Assembly (NCBI GenBank): GCA_012728815.1
Contig: JAAYEI010000050.1
Coordinates: 18,354-82,353, forward strand
DNA length: 64,000 nt
Source: Clostridiales bacterium
GTDB taxonomy: Bacteria; Bacillota; Clostridia; Christensenellales; Aristaeellaceae
Reading direction: 5' to 3'
Below are positions 1 through 8,854 of this stretch, one piece after another (within the stretch, counting starts at the first letter, position 1; each line of letters begins with the position of its first letter). Both the position numbers and the translations under genes were made by a program. The notes below the pieces were generated by a model. That model searched no databases, was not told where the DNA came from, and saw only the letters and a list, made by a program, of their open reading frames with translations.

Positions 1-101
1 CCAGGCCCGGTAGGAGGTGGTGTGTGCGTTCAAGGTCTGTCCTCGCCTTCTGTGTCAATGGCACCGATGGTAGCACGATGCGCAGACAGGGTCAACAAAG
101 C

Positions 102-133
102 AAAACCGCCCGGGAGCCTGCGCGCCCGGGCGG
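102..133 (-). terminator. Terminator of the glycan-use operon
   Basis: A 9-bp stem (CCGCCCGGG / CCCGGGCGG) with a 10-base loop lies at 106-133. On the minus strand it is followed by four T residues. It sits about 40 bp past the stop of the beta-helix gene, the last gene of the minus-strand operon. Nothing else was recognised in bases 1-100. Confidence 0.7.
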
Positions 134-169
134 CTGAAATCACCGGAGGTTGTCCGGTTGCATGGGCGC

Positions 170-1438
170 TCAGCCCAGTTCCAGGTCCTCCAGCCCCAGC
201 TGCTCAAAATAGGCGGGCAGCTCCTGCGCGGACTGGATGCGCGGGTAATCCGCCAGCTGGCGCAGGGAGGATTCCACATGCTGCCCTTCCAGGTGCACCT
301 CGCGGTTGTTCTCGTAGACCACCTTGCCCCACTGCTGGCGCTCGGGCCCGCGGTATTGCAGGTTGTCATCGTCCGTCTCATGGCGGAAAAACTTGCCCTC
401 GCCGGAGAGCAGCATCAGGTTCTCGCGGATGAAGGTGGCATCAATGTGGCCACGCACCAGGTCACGCCCGTCGGAATTGTAGAGCAGGTTGCGGTAGAAC
501 TGGCCACCTTCAGCCAGGGATTGGCTGCCGCAATCATACAGATAGAGGGCGGATTTGTGATAGGCGCTGCCATCGTTGAAGGAGGTGCTGTAGCGGATGG
601 TGTTGCCGGACAGCTCGGCTGCGTTGACATACTGGCAGAACATGTAGCCCGCGCCGGCGTTGTCGTAGGAATAGCAGTACTCAATCAGGCAGTCGCGTGT
701 GCCGCCGTCAAAGTCAAAGCCGCCGCCATCGGTCTTGGACCACTGGGTGCGGTTGTCATGGGAGAGGCAGTAACGGAAGACCGCGCGATGGGTATTGGCG
801 CACCAGATGCCCACCGGGCCGTTGAAGCGGCTGTTGTTCATGTCCCAGCCGTTGTAGGAGGCATCGCAGTACTCCACCAGGGCATCCTGGGTGTAGTACA
901 GCACGATGCCGTTGCCGGAATGGTTGGCGGTCACCTGGGGATCGCCCGGGTTGTTGACGGCGCTGCAGTGGGTGATGGTGACATCCTGGGACCAGCCGCC
1001 CTGCTCGCCCTGGGTGACGTGGATGCCGGCATAACCGTTGTCATGGGCCTTGAGGCGTTCAAAGCGCAGCTGGCTGACCCCCCTGGCCTCAAAACCGCCG
1101 CGCTGGAAGCCGCTGGCCGTGCAGTCCTGCACAGTGATGCCACGGCCGCCCAGCACCAGCAGGCCTACACCCTGGCGGTTGTGGTACTTGCGCCCGGCCC
1201 CAACAAAGCGCAGGTTGCTGACGGTGATGTCCTCACAGCCTTCCAGCACCAGGCCGTGGCCTTCTCCCCCCTGGATCAGGGCGCCTTCCGCAGGCGCGGT
1301 GATGTCAAGGCCGCGCACCTCCTCCAGGCGAAAGCCCGGGTAGACGCCGCCGGCCTCAAGCTGCAGGGTATCCCCCGGCTTGAAGGCGCGCTGGCTGATG
1401 AATTGTTCAAAGGCTTCCGGTTTGATCTGGTGTATCAT
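170..1438 (-). CDS. Right-handed parallel beta-helix protein, likely cytoplasmic glycan-active enzyme
   Basis: The product has 422 residues. From about residue 50 to 370 it shows many short Ile/Val-rich coils with Asn/Asp/Gly turns (ITVSNL, ITVQDC, VTITHC, VEYCDAS, IEYCYSYDN), the pattern of a right-handed parallel beta-helix as in pectate lyases, polygalacturonases and several GH/PL families. The ATG at 1438 is chosen because AAAGGAG lies 5 bases upstream; an upstream extension runs into the GH2 gene. There is no signal peptide, so it should act in the cytoplasm on oligosaccharides imported by the ABC system of the same operon. It starts 11 bp after the GH2 stop and is followed by a terminator. 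The exact reaction (lyase, hydrolase or epimerase) cannot be read from the sequence. Confidence 0.85.
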   Translation of the reverse strand: MIHQIKPEAFEQFISQRAFKPGDTLQLEAGGVYPGFRLEEVRGLDITAPAEGALIQGGEGHGLVLEGCEDITVSNLRFVGAGRKYHNRQGVGLLVLGGRGITVQDCTASGFQRGGFEARGVSQLRFERLKAHDNGYAGIHVTQGEQGGWSQDVTITHCSAVNNPGDPQVTANHSGNGIVLYYTQDALVEYCDASYNGWDMNNSRFNGPVGIWCANTHRAVFRYCLSHDNRTQWSKTDGGGFDFDGGTRDCLIEYCYSYDNAGAGYMFCQYVNAAELSGNTIRYSTSFNDGSAYHKSALYLYDCGSQSLAEGGQFYRNLLYNSDGRDLVRGHIDATFIRENLMLLSGEGKFFRHETDDDNLQYRGPERQQWGKVVYENNREVHLEGQHVESSLRQLADYPRIQSAQELPAYFEQLGLEDLELG

Positions 1439-1449
1439 GTGAGCTCCTT

Positions 1450-3777
1450 TCATTGCACCTTGAGGGTCAGTTGTTGCGCGGCCAGGCCCTGGGCGCTCAC
1501 GGTGAGCACCAATTCGCCAGCATCCTGCCCCGCGCGCAGGATGGCCAGCGCGCGGCCCATAAAGGTGTTGCGGTAAGGCAGGCCATAGACCTCGTCGCTT
1601 TGTGGGTTGCCGCTGCCCAGGGCGGCCAGGCTGCCCGCGCCGGAGACAGCGCACTGCACCAGCAGGTCAGCATCGGGCACCAGCCTGCCTTCCTGGTCCA
1701 GCACCTCAATGCTGACATAGGCCAGGTCCAGGCCATCCGCCCGGAGAACCGCCCGGTCCGCCATCAGGCGGATGGACGCAGGCGGGCCCGCGGTTTCCAG
1801 CCGGGAGCGGGTGTAGGGCTGCCCCGCGCGGTAGGCCACGGCCTCCAGCACGCCGGGCTGGTAGGTGAGGTCGGCGCGGGCCCTGAGCTTGTCCACCGCT
1901 ACCCGGGCCGCATGGACGCCATTGATGAGGAACTCCACCTCCTCCGCGTCCGCGTAGGCTTCCACGGTGATGGGCTTGCCCACCCATTCCTCTTCATAGT
2001 TCCAGGTGGGGTTCACATCCAGCCATTCCCAGCCATAGCCGCCCCAGGCCTGGCCCTGGAAGCGGGGATGAAGGGTGAAGATGCTCAGGCCATCCTTCCT
2101 GCCCCACATGATTTCCCGATAGTAGGACTGGGGACGGCGGAAGCCGCAGATGTCAAAATCCCCGCACCAGGCCTGGTGCCAGGGGTGGGGCGCGCCAAAA
2201 TTCTTGTCCGTGTCCTGGGGGCGCATCACGCGCCCGATGCCGGCTTCCCCCAGATAATCCCAGCAGGTCCAGATGAAATCCCCTGCCACGTTGGGGTTGT
2301 CCAGCGTGGCCTGCCAGGTTTCCCAGGTGCAGGAGGCCAGGGTTTCCGTGCCCATGATGACCCGGTTGGGGAAGTGTTCTCTGTCATGGGCGTAGCGGGT
2401 CCAGAGGTAGTTGTAGCCGGCGAAGTCCAGCTCATTGATGAAGGGCTGGCTGTGCTCACCAAAGTAGTCCGCCTTCATGAGGGTGCGGGCTTTGCGCACA
2501 AAGCCATCGCCAATGGTGGGCAGGAAGGGGGCGTACTCCTTCGGGTCGTTGAAGCCATTGAGGGCGGAGTTGATGGGGCGGGTGGGGTCCAGGGAACGCA
2601 CCAGCTGCGCCTGTTTGCGCGCCCAGGCCGGGCCGTCCCCATGGCCATCGCGCTCGGGGATTTCATTGCCGATGGAGTAGGAGAAGACGCAGGGATGGTT
2701 GCGGGCGGACAGCACCATGGCGGTGGTGTCCCGCTGCCACCAGTCATGGAAATAGAGGTGGTAGTCCAGCGGCACCTTGCCCTCCGCCCAGGCGTCAAAG
2801 GACTCAGTCATCATCAGCATGCCCAGCCTGTCACAGGCGTCAAGCAGTGCCTGGGAAGGCGGGTTGTGGCTTGAGCGCAGCGCGTTGTAGCCCACCTCTT
2901 TCAGCAGGCGCACCCGGCGCTCCTCCGCCGCGGGGAAGCTGGCCGCGCCCAGCGGCCCGTTGTCATGGTGCAGGCAGCCGCCCTTGAGCTTCATCGCCTT
3001 GCCGTTGAGGCGGAAGCCCTCTTTGGCATCCAGCTCAATCTGGCGCACGCCCAGGGGCTGGGTGTGCACATCCCCAGAGGGCAGCGACAGCTCCAGCGTG
3101 TACAGGTAGGGGTCATCCACATCCCACAGGCGGGGCTTTTGCAGCAGCAGCTCAAACAGGTCCTGGCCATCAGGCTGGTTCAGCCCCAGGACCTCCTGGC
3201 CCCTGTCATCCAGCAAGCGCAGCCTGGCGCCCCCATGCCCCCCATCCAGGCGCACGTTGACCTGTGCCTGGTCCTGATTGGCGCGCACTGTCCAGGCGAA
3301 GACCTGCCAGGGCAGGATGTGCTCCTTAGGTCCTGACAGCAGGTTGACCTCACGGAAGATCCCGCCGCCGGAATACCACCGGGTGGCCGGCTGGCGGGCC
3401 TGGGTGATGATGGTGAGGGTGTGCTCAGCATCCGCCTTCACCCGCCCGCTCAGGTCCACCAGGAAGGGGGTGTAGCCGTAGGGGTGCATGGCCAGCTGGT
3501 CGCGGTCCAGGTAGACCTCGGCGTTCATGTAGACGCCGTCAATCATCAGGTAGACCGCTCCCCCGGCCTGGTCCGCTGTCAGGGTGAGGGTTTTGGTGTA
3601 CACGCCGCGGCCTGCGTCAAAATATCCATTGCCGCTGCGGCCGGGGCTGTCCGCGCGGCGAGGCAGGCCCACGATGTAGTCATGGGGCAGATCCACCGGC
3701 ACAACAGGGCTTTGAACGACCCGTTCAGGTTCGCCAAAGGTGAAGCTCCAGCCGTGGTTCAAGGGCAGTTTCTTCAT
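1450..3777 (-). CDS. Glycoside hydrolase family 2 (beta-galactosidase/beta-glucuronidase type)
   Basis: The product has 775 residues in GH2 order: N-terminal jelly-roll sugar-binding domain (about 1-170, with LPHDYIV and an FDAGRGVYTK segment), immunoglobulin-like domain (about 170-260), and a TIM barrel. The barrel holds SSHNPPS, the acid/base Glu near residue 372 in SIGNEIPERDG, and the probable nucleophile Glu near 478 in IMGTETLAS. C-terminal beta domains follow, including a DUF4982-like segment. There is no signal peptide, so it is intracellular. Its ATG directly abuts the stop of the upstream glycosidase (3778), which indicates translational coupling. The substrate is probably a beta-galactoside, beta-glucuronide or beta-mannoside from imported oligosaccharide; the sequence does not decide which. 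Confidence 0.93.
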   Translation of the reverse strand: MKKLPLNHGWSFTFGEPERVVQSPVVPVDLPHDYIVGLPRRADSPGRSGNGYFDAGRGVYTKTLTLTADQAGGAVYLMIDGVYMNAEVYLDRDQLAMHPYGYTPFLVDLSGRVKADAEHTLTIITQARQPATRWYSGGGIFREVNLLSGPKEHILPWQVFAWTVRANQDQAQVNVRLDGGHGGARLRLLDDRGQEVLGLNQPDGQDLFELLLQKPRLWDVDDPYLYTLELSLPSGDVHTQPLGVRQIELDAKEGFRLNGKAMKLKGGCLHHDNGPLGAASFPAAEERRVRLLKEVGYNALRSSHNPPSQALLDACDRLGMLMMTESFDAWAEGKVPLDYHLYFHDWWQRDTTAMVLSARNHPCVFSYSIGNEIPERDGHGDGPAWARKQAQLVRSLDPTRPINSALNGFNDPKEYAPFLPTIGDGFVRKARTLMKADYFGEHSQPFINELDFAGYNYLWTRYAHDREHFPNRVIMGTETLASCTWETWQATLDNPNVAGDFIWTCWDYLGEAGIGRVMRPQDTDKNFGAPHPWHQAWCGDFDICGFRRPQSYYREIMWGRKDGLSIFTLHPRFQGQAWGGYGWEWLDVNPTWNYEEEWVGKPITVEAYADAEEVEFLINGVHAARVAVDKLRARADLTYQPGVLEAVAYRAGQPYTRSRLETAGPPASIRLMADRAVLRADGLDLAYVSIEVLDQEGRLVPDADLLVQCAVSGAGSLAALGSGNPQSDEVYGLPYRNTFMGRALAILRAGQDAGELVLTVSAQGLAAQQLTLKVQ

Positions 3778-5082
3778 TTATTTTCTCCTGTACTCATAAA
3801 TCGTCAGGCTGCAGGCCGCCAGTGTCCCCCTTTGGTCATCCGGCAGCCTGGACAGGGCCGGGTGCAGGTCATCCGGCCCGGAGCCGGTATAGACCCAGGC
3901 CGCTTCCAGATCAAACTGCCCGCCCTCCAGGCTGATTGGCGGGCATGGAACGGCTGACAAGCCCTTGTTGACCACAAAAAGGTTGAGCGCCGCACCGTCC
4001 TTGCCCGCTGAGACAAAAGCCATCAGGCCCGGAAGCGCCTCACAGGCCAGCATGCTGTCCTTCAAGAAACGGCTCAGCAGCATGATGGGCTGGCTGGAGG
4101 GCAGCAGCTGGTTCCGGCTTCCCAGGCCATACCAGATGCGGCGGCTGTCCTCCTGCTGGTCCATCCAGCGGGTGTTCCACAGCAGCCCGTAGGCCACCTC
4201 CGGCAACTCCAGCATTTGGGCAAAGATGCAGAAGGTGACCAGGGCATGGCCCAGGTTGTTGTCATCCGCCCAGTGCGGGCGATTAAACAGGTCAGCGTAG
4301 TCCTTGGAGTTGAGCTCCGCGATGATGAGCTGAACCTGATCCCTGCGCCCGGGCAGCAGCTTGTGCAGGTGGCCGATGGCAGCCCGCGCGCCTGCGACCA
4401 GGTCGACCTTGTCATGCTTCACAAAATAATCATAGCTGCCCCAGTCCATGCAGGAATACTGGCTGACCACCAGGCAGTCGATGTCCTGTTCCACCAGGGG
4501 CAAAAAGGCCTGCCACCAGTCATCCCGCTGGCCGCTGACACAGATTTTGATGCCGGGGTCCAGCGCCTTCATGGCGCGGGAAAAACGCCGGATGACGCGC
4601 GCCATCTCCTGCGGGGTGGCGGTCTGGTTGTGCCAGTTCTCGTTGCCAATCTCCCAGAATACCACCCCATAGCCCTTGTCCAGGTTGGCGTGGCGCAGCA
4701 TGCCCAGGGCGTTTGCCAGGTAGGCGTCCTCGCTGACGCCGGTGCGCTCCTGGCTGTCGTAGGCCACCACCACATGGGGCTGGGCCCCGGTCTGACGGCA
4801 CAGGGCGATGAAATCGTCCAGGTCCATCAGGGTATGGCCGCGGGCGTATCCCTCGTACTTCTCCAAGGGATGGGGCTTGCCATGCTCAAACAGCACCCAG
4901 TCGGATTTCTCCCCGCCGGGGTAGCGCAGGTGGCCAGCCCCCATCTCCAGCACCGCCTCGGCCAGGGGCCGCGCCTGCGGGCGGTTGCTGTCGTGATCCC
5001 GCAAATAGTTGATGTTGATGCCAAAGGGGCGGCCAGAAAACTGAGAGAGAACCTGATCTGTCTGCACGCGGATTGCGCTCAT
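3778..5082 (-). CDS. Clan GH-A glycosidase, GH51/GH39-like (alpha-L-arabinofuranosidase type)
   Basis: The product has 434 residues. Early landmarks are GININYLRD and LRYPGGEKSD (strand 1-2 region of GH51/GH39/GH79 barrels). The acid/base is the Glu of IGNENW near residue 147, and the nucleophile candidate is the Glu of IIAELNSKDY near residue 256. A short beta-sandwich closes the protein, ending in ACSLTIYEYR. The ATG at 5082 is preferred over an upstream start because GGAGGAAGGC precedes it directly. The protein is cytoplasmic (no signal peptide). It lies between the solute-binding proteins and the GH2 gene, consistent with stepwise trimming of an imported glycan. Assignment among GH51, GH39 and GH79 needs a profile search. 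Confidence 0.85.
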   Translation of the reverse strand: MSAIRVQTDQVLSQFSGRPFGININYLRDHDSNRPQARPLAEAVLEMGAGHLRYPGGEKSDWVLFEHGKPHPLEKYEGYARGHTLMDLDDFIALCRQTGAQPHVVVAYDSQERTGVSEDAYLANALGMLRHANLDKGYGVVFWEIGNENWHNQTATPQEMARVIRRFSRAMKALDPGIKICVSGQRDDWWQAFLPLVEQDIDCLVVSQYSCMDWGSYDYFVKHDKVDLVAGARAAIGHLHKLLPGRRDQVQLIIAELNSKDYADLFNRPHWADDNNLGHALVTFCIFAQMLELPEVAYGLLWNTRWMDQQEDSRRIWYGLGSRNQLLPSSQPIMLLSRFLKDSMLACEALPGLMAFVSAGKDGAALNLFVVNKGLSAVPCPPISLEGGQFDLEAAWVYTGSGPDDLHPALSRLPDDQRGTLAACSLTIYEYRRK

Positions 5083-5125
5083 GCCTTCCTCCAAAAATTC
5101 GTCTGCCGCTGTCAATACATGAACA

Positions 5126-5155
5126 CCGCGGGGGGCGGCATGCCGCCCCCCGCGG
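5126..5155. terminator. 30-bp perfect palindrome after binding-protein gene 1
   Basis: A perfect 30-bp palindrome centred on GGCATGCC at 5140/5141 lies 7 bp past the stop of the binding-protein gene at 5163. No T-run follows on the minus strand, so it may act as an mRNA 3'-end stabiliser or partial terminator that lowers expression of the glycosidases relative to the binding protein. The same 20-bp core recurs after the other two binding-protein genes. Confidence 0.6.
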
Positions 5156-5162
5156 GGGTGGT

Positions 5163-6809
5163 TTAGCGATAAGGGTCCAGCTTGGCCTTGTTCTTGGCCG
5201 CCAGCGCGTTCTGGGCGGCGTACAGCTTGTCATAGCCCAGCTCCGCGCGGCGGGCGACAAACTCCTGGTGGATCCTGTCAAACTCTTCCTCGCTGGGCGC
5301 GGTGATCATCTTGGACAGCGCGGTGCCCCACTCCAGCCCGATGTTGGTCTCAATGAGGTATTCCTCGGAGTCCGCGGGCATGGACAGGTCGGTCAATTCC
5401 GGATAGTGCACCATGTAGGGGATGGACCAGGCGATGTAGTCATCAAGCGGGGTGTAGGGGGCCTTGACCTTGGCGGCGAACACGTTGGTGATGTCGGTGT
5501 TCCACCAGGCCCAGTTGTTGCCGTAGACATTGTAGTCGCGCACAAGGTCCTCGGCGGACACGCTGCCGTCGGTCATGAAGGGCTTGAACTCCTCCACGCC
5601 CTCCTCGTTGTAGTCCCAGGTGACACCCTCCACGCCATAGTAGATGGCGTGCTGGCCGCGCTCGCCCATGATGTAGTTGAGGAAGCGGAAGGCACGGGCC
5701 GGGTCCTTGCAGGAGGTGGTGATGTAGGTGTTCATCCAGCCATTGAGCAGCACCTTGCTCATGATCTTGGGCGGGCCGCCGGCAGAATTGCGCATGGCGT
5801 CCACCGGGATGTAATAGATGCCGGTATCCTTGCCGCCCCTGTCAATATAGAGGTAGTTGTTGGCCAGGGTCACCGCCTTGCCGGCGAAGCTGACAAAGTA
5901 GCGCCCCGCCCTGAACTTCTCATCAATCTGCGCCTGTTGGTCCACGAACACATCCCGGGAAATCAGGCCTTTCTCAAAGGCTTCGCGGAACATCTTCAGC
6001 CAGCGCAGGTACTCGGGGTCCGTCAGCAGGTCGTGCAGGCTGCCATCCTCGTTGTAGCGGTCAATGCCGGCCATCTGCTGGATGTAGGAGTACAGCGCGT
6101 CATTGCCTGAATCACCGAAGGGTTGCAGGCCCACCAGGGAGATGGGCACGCCGTCCACCAGGGGGAACTGCTCCTTGGCCAGCTCCAGCGCATGGATAAA
6201 GCCCTCGGGCGTGGTCATGTCCGGGGAGCCGATGGCCTCGTAGATGTCCTTGCGCACGGACACAACCCGGTCACCCACATAGTTGCCCAGGGCGGCGGTG
6301 TCGTTGGCCTTCACCATGGCGTTGACGTTCTCAAAGGAGCTGGCAAAATTGGGGTAGGCATAGATGTTGCCGTCATCATAGCTGTTCCAGCTGATCAGGC
6401 TGGGGGACACGATGTCATAGAAGGACTTGTCATACTTGTCCGCCAGCTCGTTGAGCGGCAGGAACTTCCCGGCAGCGATAAATTCCTGCAGGCCCGTGTC
6501 ATACACGTTGGCCATGATGATGTCGGGCAGCTCCCCGGAGGCCAGCATGGTGTACATGCGCTCCGCTTCGCTGCCGGTGGGGGTAATGAACTCCACGTTG
6601 ACCCCGGTCTCATGGGTGACCAGCCAGTCGCTGCGGGTTTCAATGGAGGTGTCCCAGGAATTGGTGAACCAGGACAGGTTGACGTAGACCGTCAGGTCAT
6701 AGGGAGAGGTGTCCGTCTGCCAGTCGCCCTGCTCTGACTCCGCCAGGGCCGGGGCGGTGACCGCCAGCAGCATGATCAAGGCTGCCAGCATTGCCAGGAA
6801 TCTGTTCAT
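5163..6809 (-). CDS. ABC transporter solute-binding protein 1 (LplA type)
   Basis: The product has 548 residues. The N-terminal signal peptide (MNRFLAMLAAL..TAPALA|ES) is of signal peptidase I type with no lipobox cysteine. The mature part is a family-1 type sugar-binding protein (NLSWFTNSWDTS, GVNVEFITPTG, LASGELPDIIMANVYD, NGWMNTYITTSC, WDYNEEGVEEF). It is one of three tandem paralogs and is nearly identical to the third (8855-10504). The ATG follows GGAGGACCACAC. It should deliver an oligosaccharide to the LplB/LplC permeases at 10.5-12.4 kb. No ATPase gene is present in the operon; CUT1 systems of this type commonly share an MsmX-like ATPase encoded elsewhere. Confidence 0.93.
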   Translation of the reverse strand: MNRFLAMLAALIMLLAVTAPALAESEQGDWQTDTSPYDLTVYVNLSWFTNSWDTSIETRSDWLVTHETGVNVEFITPTGSEAERMYTMLASGELPDIIMANVYDTGLQEFIAAGKFLPLNELADKYDKSFYDIVSPSLISWNSYDDGNIYAYPNFASSFENVNAMVKANDTAALGNYVGDRVVSVRKDIYEAIGSPDMTTPEGFIHALELAKEQFPLVDGVPISLVGLQPFGDSGNDALYSYIQQMAGIDRYNEDGSLHDLLTDPEYLRWLKMFREAFEKGLISRDVFVDQQAQIDEKFRAGRYFVSFAGKAVTLANNYLYIDRGGKDTGIYYIPVDAMRNSAGGPPKIMSKVLLNGWMNTYITTSCKDPARAFRFLNYIMGERGQHAIYYGVEGVTWDYNEEGVEEFKPFMTDGSVSAEDLVRDYNVYGNNWAWWNTDITNVFAAKVKAPYTPLDDYIAWSIPYMVHYPELTDLSMPADSEEYLIETNIGLEWGTALSKMITAPSEEEFDRIHQEFVARRAELGYDKLYAAQNALAAKNKAKLDPYR

Positions 6810-7004
6810 GTGTGGTCCTCCATGTCTTATAATATATGGTTATGTCCAAATATATAGTTCCACGCCCTGTATTTTGGCATGGCCATCACACAGGCACCCG
6901 CGTGGTGGCAGGCGCCATGTGGGCCTGTGCCATCCTGGCAGGCTTGACTGGCGCCGTCATGCTTGGGAACAGCGGGGGCGGCATGCCGCCCCCTGTGATA
7001 TGGT
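6810..7004 (-). repeat. Spacer copy A, homologous to 8655-8854
   Basis: The spacer between binding-protein genes 1 and 2 is similar along its length to the spacer between genes 2 and 3. It contains the ribosome binding site of gene 1, a nested inverted repeat (outer GGCGCCA 6911-6917 / TGGCGCC 6949-6955; inner TGCCA 6928-6932 / TGGCA 6936-6940) and the 20-bp palindrome GGGGGCGGCATGCCGCCCCC at 6974-6993 just after the stop of gene 2. Confidence 0.75.
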
Positions 7005-8654
7005 TTAGCGGTAGGGGTCCAGCTTGGCCTTGTTTTTCTGCACCAAGGCGTTGCGGGCTTCCATCATCTGCGCATAGCCCAACTCATCCCGCCGTGCCAG
7101 GAAATCAGCAAGAACCTGGTCAAACTCAGCTTCATCCGGCGCGGTAATCAATTTGGTCAGGGTAATCCCCCATTCCAACCCAATGTTGTTGTCAATCAGG
7201 AATTCCGGTGAATCAGCGGGCAGGGACAGGTCGGTAAGCTCCGGATAATGCACCATGTAAGGGATGGACCAATCAACATAGAGCTGCTGCGGGGTAAACG
7301 GCACTTCAATTTTCCCCGTGAAAACATTGATGATGTCTGTGTTGAACCAAGTCCAGTTGTTGCCATAAACATTATAGTTGCGCGCCAGGTCTTCGGCGGA
7401 TACGCTGCCGTCCGTCAGGAAAGGCTTCAATTCTTCAATGCCATCCTGGTTGTAATCCCAGGTGACGCCTTCTATGCCGTACCAGATCGCATGCTGCCCG
7501 CGTTCACCCATCATGTAGTTCAGGAAACGGAAGGCACGGGCCGGATCCTTGCATGACGTGGTGATGTACGAGTTCATCCAGCCATTGATGAGCAGCTTGC
7601 TCATGACGGTGGACGGGCCCTGGTTTGAGTTCTTGAGGGCATCCACAGGCATATAGTAGATCCCGGTCTCCTTGCCGCCCATGTCCTGGAAGAGGTAGGT
7701 GTTGCTGGCAGAGATGTCGGACTTGCCGGCGAAGCTGACAAAATAGCGGCCAGCCTTCAGTTTTTCATCAATCTGGGCGCGCTGATCGGAAAAGACATCG
7801 CGGGAAATCAAGTTCTTCTCAAAAGCTTCCCGGAAGCATTTCAGCCAGCGGATGTACTCCGGATCAGTGACCAGATCATGCAGGCTGCCATCCTCATTGT
7901 AGAAGGGGATGCCCGCCATTTGCTGCACATAGGTCCAGAGCGCGTCGGTGCCGCTGTCCCCAAAGGGCTGGAAGCCCACCAGGCTGATGGGCACACCGTC
8001 CACCAGGGGGAACTGCTCCTTGGCCATCTCCAGCGCCTTGATAAAGCCTTCTGGCGTGGTCATGTCAGGGGAGCCAATGGCCTCATAGATGTCCTTGCGC
8101 ACAGAAATGACGCGGTCGCCTACATAATTGCCAAGCGCGGCGATGTCATTCGCTGCCATCATGGCGTTGACGTTTTCCATGGAGCTGGCGAAATTGGGGT
8201 AGGCATAGATATTGCCTTCGTCATCGGAGTTATAGCTCACCAGACTGGGCGCGACGATGTCATAGAAGGATTTGTCATACTTGTCCGCCAGCTCGTTGAG
8301 CGGCACACAATAACCCGCATCAATCATCTCCTGCATGCCCGCATCATAGACATTGGCCAGGATGATGTCCGGCAGGTCGCCGGAGGCCAGCATGGTGTAC
8401 ATGCGCTCGGACTCGCTGCCGGTGGGGGTGATGAACTCCACGTTGACGCCTGTCTCCTTGGTGATCAGCGCGTCGCTCCGGGTCTCCACCGAGGTGTCCC
8501 AGGTGTTGGTAAACCAGGACAGGTTGACATAGACGGTCAGGTTGTGGGGAGAGGTGTCTGTCTGCCAGTCGCCCTGCTCGGACTCCGCCAGGGCCGGGGC
8601 TGTGACCGCCAGCAGCAGCATCAGGGCTGCCAGCATTGCCAGGAATCTGTTCAT
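7005..8654 (-). CDS. ABC transporter solute-binding protein 2 (LplA type)
   Basis: The product has 549 residues and is the middle and most divergent of three tandem paralogs. It shares the same signal peptide (TAPALA|ES, no lipobox Cys). Compared with the outer copies it has TWDTSVETRSDALITKETG for SWDTSIETRSDWLVTHETG, QQLYVDWSIPY for DDYIAWSIPY, and a different C-terminal helix (ARRDELGYAQMMEARNAL). The substitutions fall in surface and presumed ligand-contact regions, which suggests a shifted ligand preference. GGAGGACCACAC precedes the ATG. Codon choice is slightly less GC-rich than in the flanking copies. Confidence 0.93.
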   Translation of the reverse strand: MNRFLAMLAALMLLLAVTAPALAESEQGDWQTDTSPHNLTVYVNLSWFTNTWDTSVETRSDALITKETGVNVEFITPTGSESERMYTMLASGDLPDIILANVYDAGMQEMIDAGYCVPLNELADKYDKSFYDIVAPSLVSYNSDDEGNIYAYPNFASSMENVNAMMAANDIAALGNYVGDRVISVRKDIYEAIGSPDMTTPEGFIKALEMAKEQFPLVDGVPISLVGFQPFGDSGTDALWTYVQQMAGIPFYNEDGSLHDLVTDPEYIRWLKCFREAFEKNLISRDVFSDQRAQIDEKLKAGRYFVSFAGKSDISASNTYLFQDMGGKETGIYYMPVDALKNSNQGPSTVMSKLLINGWMNSYITTSCKDPARAFRFLNYMMGERGQHAIWYGIEGVTWDYNQDGIEELKPFLTDGSVSAEDLARNYNVYGNNWTWFNTDIINVFTGKIEVPFTPQQLYVDWSIPYMVHYPELTDLSLPADSPEFLIDNNIGLEWGITLTKLITAPDEAEFDQVLADFLARRDELGYAQMMEARNALVQKNKAKLDPYR

Positions 8655-8854
8655 GTGTGGTCCTCCATGTTTTATGATAAATGGTTATGCCCAAACTCAT
8701 ATTTCCACGCCCTGTGTTTTGGCACGGCCATCACCCACAGGCACCCGCGTGGTTGCCGGCGCCATGTGGGCCTCTGCCCTCCTGGGCAGGCCTGACTGGC
8801 GCCGTCATATATGAAAAAAGCAGGGGGCGGCATGCCGCCCCCCGCGGGGGTGGT
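8655..8854 (-). repeat. Spacer copy B, homologous to 6810-7004
   Basis: This is the second copy of the inter-gene spacer. The nested inverted repeat is conserved (outer GGCGCCA 8758-8764 / TGGCGCC 8797-8803; inner TGCCC 8775-8779 / GGGCA 8784-8788), and the 20-bp palindrome lies at 8823-8842. In the inner stem an A-T pair of copy A is a C-G pair here, a compensatory change consistent with a folded RNA. Confidence 0.75.
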
